The position numbers and the translations under genes were made by a program. Shown in pieces: positions 58,346 to 64,000 of a DNA stretch of 64,000 nucleotides (positions within the stretch are counted from its first letter, which is position 1; every line of letters begins with the position of its first letter). The stretch is from an uncultured Prevotella sp. (lineage in GTDB: Bacteria > Bacteroidota > Bacteroidia > Bacteroidales > Bacteroidaceae). The notes beneath the pieces are model-generated. The model worked only from the letters and a program-made list of their open reading frames with translations, did not search any database and was not told the DNA's origin. The stretch covers positions 248,001 through 312,000 of the forward strand of contig CABQKA010000001.1 of assembly GCA_902464615.1 (NCBI GenBank), in the 5' to 3' direction.

Positions 58346-59479
58346 ATGAACCTCTATCCTGTCTATCCCCTCTTCAACATCAATATCGTCAAGGGGCGCG
58401 GCTGCCACGTCTGGGACGACAAGGGCAACGAATACCTGGACCTCTACGGCGGCCACGCCGTCATCAGCATCGGCCACTGCCACCCGCACTACGTGGAGCA
58501 GATCGGCCGTCAGCTTGAGCGGCTCGGCTTCTACTCCAACTCCGTAATCAACGGTTTGCAGGAGGAACTGGCCCGCCGTCTCGGCCCGGCCTGCGGTTAC
58601 GACGACTACCGCCTCTTCCTGGTCAATTCCGGCGCCGAGGCAAACGAGAACGCGCTGAAGCTGGCCTCCTTCCATACGGGCCGGCGCCGCATCCTGGCTG
58701 CCCGGCAGGCTTTCCACGGACGCACGTCGCTGGCCGTCGAGGCTACGGACAACCCGCGCATCACGGCTCCCGTGAACGAAGGCGGACACGTGACGTTCCT
58801 GCCCCTGAACGACCTGACGGCCTTTGAAAACGAACTGGCCAAAGGCGACGTGGCCGCCGTCATCGTCGAAGCCATACAGGGCGTGGGGGGCATACGCCTG
58901 GCCACCGCCGAATTCATGCAAGGCCTGCGGCGCGCCTGCGACGAAAGCGGCACCGTGCTCGTCTGCGACGAAATACAGTGCGGATACGGCCGGAGCGGAC
59001 GTTTCTTCGCTCACCAGCACCTCGGAGTAAAACCGGACCTTATCACGTGCGCCAAAGGCATCGGCAACGGCTTCCCCATGGGAGCCGTACTCGTCGGACC
59101 GCAGTTTGAGGCCGTCTACGGCCAGCTGGGCACCACCTTCGGCGGCAACCACCTGGCCTGCGCGGCAGCGCTCGCAGTGCTCGACGTCATGGAGAATGAA
59201 CACCTCGTGGACAATGCCGCACGCGTCGGCACATACCTTTCCGAGGAACTGGGCCGGCTGGCCGCCGCCCATCCGGACATCCTGGAAGTGCGGGGCCGCG
59301 GACTGATGATCGGCATCGAATTTTCCGGCCCGGTCAAGGAGCTGCGCCAGCGGCTCGTCTTCGACGAACACGTATTCACCGGCGCAGCCTCCACCAACAT
59401 TCTGCGCCTGCTCCCCCCGCTCTGCCTCAGCAAGCAGGAGGCCGACGACTTCCTGCAACGCCTGGCCCGCGCGCTCTGA
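58346..59479 (+). CDS. argD: Acetyl/succinylornithine aminotransferase
   Basis: A class III PLP aminotransferase producing N-acylornithine. The 377-residue protein has N-S-G-A-E-A-N-E-N-A, the cofactor-binding C-D-E-I-Q-C-G-Y-G-R-S-G, and the PLP lysine K237 in C-A-K-G-I-G-N-G. It is last of the arg genes in this cluster; argB, argF and argH are not in the window. It ends before array copy 12, with no other terminator visible. Confidence 0.95.
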   Translation: MNLYPVYPLFNINIVKGRGCHVWDDKGNEYLDLYGGHAVISIGHCHPHYVEQIGRQLERLGFYSNSVINGLQEELARRLGPACGYDDYRLFLVNSGAEANENALKLASFHTGRRRILAARQAFHGRTSLAVEATDNPRITAPVNEGGHVTFLPLNDLTAFENELAKGDVAAVIVEAIQGVGGIRLATAEFMQGLRRACDESGTVLVCDEIQCGYGRSGRFFAHQHLGVKPDLITCAKGIGNGFPMGAVLVGPQFEAVYGQLGTTFGGNHLACAAALAVLDVMENEHLVDNAARVGTYLSEELGRLAAAHPDILEVRGRGLMIGIEFSGPVKELRQRLVFDEHVFTGAASTNILRLLPPLCLSKQEADDFLQRLARAL

Positions 59480-59515
59480 CACAGTGCGCCGCCGGCGGCA
59501 CTCCCCATACGCGCC

Positions 59516-59578
59516 ACGGTCCTTAGCCCAGTCTCTACGGGGCTAAGGACCGTGGCGACGGCGCTTAGCGGCGGTGCC
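59516..59578. repeat. 21-bp-unit intergenic array, copy 12 (3 units)
   Basis: Units start at 59516, 59537 and 59558. Unit 2 (ACGGGGCTAAGGACCGT) and the reverse complement of unit 1 agree at 16 of 17 positions, making a hairpin with a 4-nt loop in which a variant GGTCC/GGACC pair is kept. It lies between convergent genes and is the only terminator-like structure there. Confidence 0.92.
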
Positions 59579-59620
59579 GGGGCCATACGCCGCAAAGCTC
59601 CAGGCTACGCCGGGGCAACG

Positions 59621-60262
59621 CTAACTATGGTGCCTCTTGTAGTCTTCCATAAACTCGTCTATAAGCGCAATGCCGCGCATCGTGGCGCAACCGCGCACGA
59701 TGACGAGCACCGTATTGACGAAAAGTTCCACAAAGGCATAGCCCTCAAAGACCTGGCTGGCAAACACGCTCTCCAACTGGTGGCTGAGCAGCGCATAGAC
59801 CACACGGTAATTCACATCGGGCCGGAAATAGCCCTGCTCCACGCCGCGGTTGAAAAAAGCCACGGCACTCTCCGCATCCGCCTTGCGACGCATGGAAACA
59901 TAGTTCTTGACGCGAGGATACTTGACCACCTCGGCCAGAAACATAGGCTGCAATTGCCCATAGTTGCGCATCTGCTCCCTGAACTCCGTCAGGATGACGC
60001 CGAGCACATTGTCCGCCTTGTCCAGCAACGGCCCCATGCGGCGGCGGTTAGCCTCATCCTGCTCCCGGACACAGGCCAGGAGCAGGTCTTCCTTGTCCAC
60101 GAACAATTGATAGAGCGTCCGTTTCGACATTTGCAGACGACGGGCAACGTCGTCCATAGTCACATTCTTCACCCCTTCGGTGCGGAACGCCTCAAGCGCC
60201 ACGCTGATCACATTGTGCTGAATCATCGCGCGCGCCGAAGCATCGTGCATAATCCCTTTCAT
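59621..60262 (-). CDS. TetR-family transcriptional regulator
   Basis: This 213-residue regulator has the TetR helix-turn-helix: V-K-N-V-T-M-D-D-V-A-R-R-L-Q-M-S-K-R-T-L-Y-Q-L-F at about 31-55. A helical ligand-binding domain follows. The likely target is its own promoter and perhaps the divergent outer-membrane protein gene. A GAAAAACT/AGTTTTTC inverted repeat lies next to its -7 box. No ligand can be inferred. Confidence 0.92.
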   Translation of the reverse strand: MKGIMHDASARAMIQHNVISVALEAFRTEGVKNVTMDDVARRLQMSKRTLYQLFVDKEDLLLACVREQDEANRRRMGPLLDKADNVLGVILTEFREQMRNYGQLQPMFLAEVVKYPRVKNYVSMRRKADAESAVAFFNRGVEQGYFRPDVNYRVVYALLSHQLESVFASQVFEGYAFVELFVNTVLVIVRGCATMRGIALIDEFMEDYKRHHS

Positions 60263-60285
60263 AAGTTCTTACGTTTTTTCTTGGT

Positions 60286-60293
60286 CAAAGATA
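60286..60293 (-). promoter_or_regulatory. Promoter -7 box for the TetR gene
   Basis: TATCTTTG on the minus strand, 24 bp before the start. Confidence 0.72.
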
Positions 60294-60298
60294 CAGAG

Positions 60299-60327
60299 AA
60301 AAACTTTACCGCAAAAAGAGTTTTTCA
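60299..60327. promoter_or_regulatory. Candidate TetR operator
   Basis: An inverted repeat, GAAAAACT-type left arm ending at 60306 and AGTTTTTC at 60320-60327, falls in the -13 to -41 region of the TetR promoter. This is a typical place for an autorepressor. It is A/T-rich, so chance pairing is possible. Confidence 0.35.
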
Positions 60328-60466
60328 GAAAAAAGTCACACCGGTACGCGTAATAAGCGGAAAAATCGGGTCCGGGGCCGCTCAGACTGCCGCTTTGCCA
60401 AATAGAGAAGGCACTTGCTTAATGTTTTTTGGCAAAGGAACGCGCGGACGGCTAAGAAGAAAAAAT

Positions 60467-60474
60467 TACCTTTG
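60467..60474 (+). promoter_or_regulatory. Promoter -7 box for the small outer-membrane protein gene
   Basis: TACCTTTG, 30 bp before the start codon. Confidence 0.75.
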
Positions 60475-60503
60475 CAGGACGTCTCACCAAAAGGACACAG
60501 CTT

Positions 60504-60989
60504 ATGAAAAAAGTTATTTTCGCGACCCTGCTCGCCATCATGGCCCTGGCCTGCCATGCCCAACGCACACCGCACGCCATCGGCGTCCACTTCGGCGGAG
60601 CGACGATGGACCTGGAATACCAGTACCACTTCAACAACAAGAACTTCCTTGACGTGACGGCAGGTGTATTCGACCTGGACGACGGCTTCTGCGCACAAGG
60701 CGTTTACAATTGGAACATCCGGCAATGGGGCAACTGGACGCCGCGCTTCGGAACATGGAAATTCTGGGGCGGCGTGGGCGCCGGCATTGGCTTCTACGAC
60801 CACGGAAAGCACGACGGCATGATTCTCGGACCGGTCGGCACGCTCGGCTTCGGCTTCACGCTGAAGGACATCCCCCTGACGTTCGGCCTGGACTACCGCC
60901 CGATGGTGGCCATTACCATAGGAGATGACTTCGATATTCTCGACTCCGGTTTCAAGAACATCGGCGTCACGCTGACCTACCGCTTCTAA
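60504..60989 (+). CDS. Small outer-membrane beta-barrel protein
   Basis: This 161-residue protein has a signal peptide ending C-H-A-Q. The mature part has alternating aromatic/Gly strands (L-E-Y-Q-Y-H-F, G-A-G-I-G-F-Y, L-G-F-G-F-T-L) and ends in T-L-T-Y-R-F. The terminal Phe and strand pattern indicate an eight-stranded-type outer-membrane barrel. The function is unknown. It is divergent from the TetR gene, which may regulate it. Confidence 0.82.
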   Translation: MKKVIFATLLAIMALACHAQRTPHAIGVHFGGATMDLEYQYHFNNKNFLDVTAGVFDLDDGFCAQGVYNWNIRQWGNWTPRFGTWKFWGGVGAGIGFYDHGKHDGMILGPVGTLGFGFTLKDIPLTFGLDYRPMVAITIGDDFDILDSGFKNIGVTLTYRF

Positions 60990-61083
60990 GACACGAAGCG
61001 GCACCGGTGAAAGCAGGCAAGGCATCCGTAGCCCTGTGCCACACCGAACAAAAGAATCAAAGCATACAACACATACTTGAACA

Positions 61084-63372
61084 ATGACAAAAATAACTAA
61101 GGAAGCCGCCCTGCTCTATCATTCGCAGGGCAGACCGGGGAAAATAGAAGTTGTCCCCACCAAACCCTACCGCACACAGACGGACCTCTCGCTGGCTTAC
61201 TCGCCGGGCGTGGCAGAGCCATGCCTCGAGATACAGAAGAACCCGCACGACGCATATAAATACACGAACAAAGGAAACCTCGTCGCCGTCATCTCCAACG
61301 GCACCGCCGTGCTCGGTCTCGGCGACATCGGCGCCATGAGCGGCAAGCCCGTCATGGAAGGCAAGAGCCTGCTTTTCAAAATCTATGCCGGCGTGGATGC
61401 TTTCGATATCGAGGTCAACGAAAAAGATCCGGACAAGTTCATTGAAGCGGTCAAGGCCATTGCCCCCACTTTCGGCGGCATTAACCTGGAGGACATCAAA
61501 GCCCCGGAGTGCTTCGAAATAGAACGGAGACTGAAGGAAGAACTGGACATCCCCGTCATGCACGATGACCAGCACGGGACAGCCATCATATCGGCAGCCG
61601 GACTGATCAACGCCCTCGACGTAGCAGGCAAAAAAATCGAGGACGCCAAAATCGTGGTCAACGGCGCCGGCGCGGCCGCCATCTCCTGCACCCGCCTCTA
61701 CTGCTCCTTCGGCGCCCGCAAGGAAAACATTGTCATGCTCGACTCGAAAGGAGTCATTACCGCCGACCGCAGCAACCTGACGGAACAAAAACGCGAGTTT
61801 GCCACGACGCGCACCGACGTACACACACTCGCCGAAGCCATAAAGGGCGCGGACGTCTTCATTGGCCTGTCCAAGGGCAACATACTGACGCAGGACATGG
61901 TCCGTTCCATGGCCGACAAACCCATTATCTTCGCCCTGGCCAACCCTGTTCCCGAAATTTCCTACGAAGATGCCAAAGCCGCACGGCCGGACGTACTGAT
62001 GAGCACGGGACGCACCGACTACCCGAATCAAATCAACAACGTCATAGGCTTCCCTTACATTTTCCGCGGCGCACTCGACACAGCAGCCAAGGCTATCAAT
62101 GAAGAAATGAAGATGGCCGCCGCACGGGCCATCGCAGACCTTGCCCGCCGCCCCGTGCCGGACATCGTGAACCGCGCCTATCACGTGCGCAACTTCACCT
62201 TCGGGCCGGACTACTTCATCCCCAAGCCCGTTGATCCGCGCCTGATTACGGAAGTTTCCATGGCGGTGGCCAAGGCCGCCATAGAAAGCGGCGTCGCACG
62301 GAAGGAAATCACGGACTGGAAGGCTTACCGCCAGCACCTCCGCGAACTCATGGGGCAGGAAAGCAAATTCACCCAGAACCTTTACGACACGGCCCGCCTC
62401 TCCCCGAAACGGGTGGTCTTCGCCGAAGGCACGCACCCTACCATGCTCGAAGCCGCCATCCGCGCCAAGGAAGAGGGCATCTGCCAGCCCATCCTGCTCG
62501 GCAACGACGTGGCCATCCGCAAAATGGCCGCGGAAATGGACCTCAGCCTCGACAACGTGGAGATTATCAACCTGCGCGACGACGCCCAGAACGAGCGGCG
62601 CATGAACTACGCCCGGATCCTTGCCGAAAAGAAGCAGCGCGAAGGCTACACGCTTCAGGAAGCCGTTGACAAAATGTACGAACGCAACTACTTCGGCATG
62701 ATGATGGTGGAGAACGGCGACGCCGACGCTTTCATCACCGGACTCTACACAAAATATTCCAACACCATCAAGGTGGCGAAAGAAGTTATCGGCATCAAGC
62801 CCGGATACCGGCATTTCGGCACCATGCACCTCATCAACTCGAAAAAGGGCGTATTCTTCATCGCCGACACCCTCATCAACCGCCATCCGGACACCGAGGC
62901 GCTCTTCGACATCGCCAAGCTGAGCGCATCGACTGTACGATTCTTCAACCGCACACCGGTCATCGCCATGCTTTCCTACTCCAACTTCGGCACCGACTCG
63001 ACCGGCAGCCCGGCCGCCGTACACGAAGTCGTGGCGCGTATGCAGGAAGCATATCCCGACCTGGCCATCGACGGGGAAATGCAGGTGAACTTCGCACTCG
63101 ACAAGGAACTGCGCGACGAGAAATATCCCTTCACCCGGCTGAAGGGAATGGATGTCAACACCCTTCTGTTCCCCAACCTCACCTCAGCCAATGCCGCCTA
63201 CAAAATGATTAAGCTCATGGCCGACGAAGCGGAAGTCATCGGCCCGATCCAAATGGGACTGAACAAGCCGATTCACTTTACAGACTTTGAAAGCAGCGTG
63301 CGCGACATTGTAAACGTCACCGCCGTGGCCGTCATAGACGCCATCGTGCAGCAGAAGCTCGAACAAGACTGA
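61084..63372 (+). CDS. maeB: NADP-dependent malic enzyme with phosphotransacetylase-like domain
   Basis: Converts malate to pyruvate and CO2, producing NADPH. The 762-residue protein has an N-terminal malic enzyme part (about 1-430) with Y-S-P-G-V-A-E-P-C, D-D-Q-H-G-T-A and the NAD(P) motif V-N-G-A-G-A-A-A. The C-terminal phosphotransacetylase-like domain (about 430-760) often acts as a regulatory module in MaeB. Length matches E. coli MaeB. No TAnnTTTG box was found in the 94-bp gap upstream, so read-through from the previous gene is possible. A strong terminator follows at 63409-63452. Confidence 0.96.
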   Translation: MTKITKEAALLYHSQGRPGKIEVVPTKPYRTQTDLSLAYSPGVAEPCLEIQKNPHDAYKYTNKGNLVAVISNGTAVLGLGDIGAMSGKPVMEGKSLLFKIYAGVDAFDIEVNEKDPDKFIEAVKAIAPTFGGINLEDIKAPECFEIERRLKEELDIPVMHDDQHGTAIISAAGLINALDVAGKKIEDAKIVVNGAGAAAISCTRLYCSFGARKENIVMLDSKGVITADRSNLTEQKREFATTRTDVHTLAEAIKGADVFIGLSKGNILTQDMVRSMADKPIIFALANPVPEISYEDAKAARPDVLMSTGRTDYPNQINNVIGFPYIFRGALDTAAKAINEEMKMAAARAIADLARRPVPDIVNRAYHVRNFTFGPDYFIPKPVDPRLITEVSMAVAKAAIESGVARKEITDWKAYRQHLRELMGQESKFTQNLYDTARLSPKRVVFAEGTHPTMLEAAIRAKEEGICQPILLGNDVAIRKMAAEMDLSLDNVEIINLRDDAQNERRMNYARILAEKKQREGYTLQEAVDKMYERNYFGMMMVENGDADAFITGLYTKYSNTIKVAKEVIGIKPGYRHFGTMHLINSKKGVFFIADTLINRHPDTEALFDIAKLSASTVRFFNRTPVIAMLSYSNFGTDSTGSPAAVHEVVARMQEAYPDLAIDGEMQVNFALDKELRDEKYPFTRLKGMDVNTLLFPNLTSANAAYKMIKLMADEAEVIGPIQMGLNKPIHFTDFESSVRDIVNVTAVAVIDAIVQQKLEQD

Positions 63373-63408
63373 GACCGTACGGATTCCACAAAAAATCCCT
63401 ACCACTAC

Positions 63409-63452
63409 GGGGCGCCCCTAAGGCCACTGGCCACGGGGCGCCCCGCTTTTTT
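63409..63452 (+). terminator. Intrinsic terminator after maeB
   Basis: GGGGCGCCCC (63409-63418) pairs with its copy at 63435-63444, each also self-palindromic, with an inner GGCC/GGCC pair. Six T follow. Confidence 0.88.
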
Positions 63453-63519
63453 CATGCCTGCTACGGGACGCCTTCCGCAGAGGCGGGAAACGCAAACCAG
63501 GACCCGCACACACGGACGC

Positions 63520-63553
63520 AAAACGGGCCTCGCTTTTCACAAAGCAAGGCCCG
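63520..63553 (-). terminator. Terminator of the minus-strand RNA candidate
   Basis: Stem CGGGCCT (63524-63530 with 63547-63553), one mismatch, then GCTTT/AAAGC with a 4-nt loop. On the minus strand it is followed by TTTT. Confidence 0.75.
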
Positions 63554-63805
63554 CCACACTTAAAAACCACCTATTGAAACCTAAACGAGGCCCTTTCAAA
63601 CCTCTCTTTAGCATAATCCGTAGCCGGAGAATCGCCAGAAGAAACCGCACAAGCTACTCGAAACGCCGCACTCGCAAGCGCGACGACCTGCCTGTAACTC
63701 CGGCAGGGAAAAGCCGCTGCGCCACTCTGACGAGCCTCCTTAGGGAAGCCGGAACATCTGCCGCGCGCATCGCAAACGATGCAATTGACAATGAACTAAA
63801 CCTCC
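63520..63805 (-). ncRNA. Candidate independent small RNA (~285 nt)
   Basis: A consensus promoter (TACTTTTG at 63811-63818, minus strand, with TTTG-like -33 bases) and an intrinsic terminator (63520-63553) bound about 285 nt with no convincing reading frame. The stretch can form several local hairpins (for example GCATCG/CGATGC and CCTGCC/GGCAGG on the transcript). No coding frame of 60 codons or more exists on the minus strand here. Signatures of tmRNA, SRP RNA or RNase P RNA were not recognised. A 6S-like or other Bacteroidales-specific RNA is possible. Exact ends are inferred. Confidence 0.55.
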
Positions 63806-63810
63806 CAATG

Positions 63811-63818
63811 CAAAAGTA
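63811..63818 (-). promoter_or_regulatory. Promoter -7 box of the RNA candidate
   Basis: TACTTTTG on the minus strand. A TTTGTTGG stretch lies about 17-20 bp upstream, giving a well-formed two-part Bacteroidota promoter inside an AT-rich region. Confidence 0.68.
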
Positions 63819-63978
63819 CGGATAAATATCTATACCAACAAATGTAAAATCAAAAAAAGTTTATAAAAATCATGTTCTCTCTATTTTTAGAATTGACAGC
63901 CAGCGTACACGGGACGGAAAAACAGGCTCCTCATCCGCAACAAATACACAAAAAGCGGCAAGGCCCGCCGTGGCAAAA

Positions 63979-64000
63979 ACGGGGATAGGGCCAAGAAATA
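63979..64000. repeat. 21-bp-unit array, copy 13 (cut by the window end)
   Basis: The first unit (ACGGGGATAGGGCCAAGAAAT) starts at 63979. Further units would lie outside the window. The AT-rich segment 63826-63978 shows nothing else. Confidence 0.6.

Noticed and set aside
588..59578. The repeated 21-bp units as a CRISPR system.
   Set aside because: Repeats are shorter than CRISPR repeats, spacers are only 4 nt, each array has about three units, and no cas gene is present.
63454..63825. Plus-strand open frame of 123 codons after maeB.
   Set aside because: Its composition is Arg/Lys/Thr-rich and low-complexity, it has no promoter, it starts right after a terminator, and it runs antisense across the RNA candidate and its terminator.

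Overview
The window is about 60% GC and comes from a Bacteroidales-type (Bacteroidota) chromosome, probably a gut glycan degrader. The evidence is a recurrent -7 promoter box TAnnTTTG (about 25 instances), a lack of Shine-Dalgarno sites, secreted glycoside hydrolases and an S-type sulfatase, a methylmalonyl-CoA decarboxylase-type biotin carboxylase cluster, MenA, and an arginine operon laid out as in Bacteroides. Genus is not determined. No rRNA, CRISPR array, integrase, transposase or phage gene was seen.

Layout. 1-3.6 kb: a cut-off acidic lipoprotein, a GH27 alpha-galactosidase and a sugar nucleotidyltransferase (minus). 3.6-7.6 kb: FAD oxidoreductase, radA and a MerR regulator (minus operon), then a flavin reductase. 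7.9-15.6 kb (plus): RsmF-like methyltransferase, prmA, a secreted hypothetical, a sulfatase, a MATE exporter, a cytidylate-kinase-like protein and a phosphodiesterase. 15.6-21 kb: menA (minus), GH20 (plus), and the biotin carrier / small protein / carboxyltransferase operon (minus). 21.3-25.2 kb: a very large GH31 enzyme with FN3, F5/8C, dockerin-like and cohesin-like modules. 25-34 kb: exonuclease, two-lobed retropepsin-like protease, thymidine kinase plus an orphan ABC ATPase, topB, thyA-folA-nucleotidase, tRNA-Ser(GGA). 34.7-45 kb: GH95-like enzyme, recJ-recQ, rplU-rpmA, a transglutaminase-domain protein. 45-48 kb: a frameshifted outer-membrane barrel gene and a short GLPGLI-like remnant. 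48.5-52.6 kb: a 1,337-residue GH2 enzyme. 52.8-54.7 kb: three tandem secreted paralogues. 54.9-59.5 kb: argR-GNAT-argG-argC-argD. 59.6-63.4 kb: TetR regulator, small outer-membrane protein, malic enzyme. 63.5-64 kb: a probable independent non-coding RNA.

The most striking unexplained signal is a family of intergenic arrays, 12 complete plus one cut by the window end. Each is built from 21-bp units (a 17-bp near-palindrome plus a 4-nt spacer), almost always exactly three units. Units within an array are often reverse complements of one another and keep pairing through paired base changes. The 21-bp period keeps one frame open, coding the heptapeptide T-G-L-[SR]-P-V-x on either strand. A related 63-bp, 21-periodic stretch lies inside the transglutaminase-protein gene. 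Other points of note are the minus-strand RNA candidate near the right edge, the dockerin plus cohesin modules on one GH31 chain, a GNAT enzyme placed where the first arginine-pathway enzyme would be expected, and a perfect 22-bp inverted repeat after the sulfatase gene.
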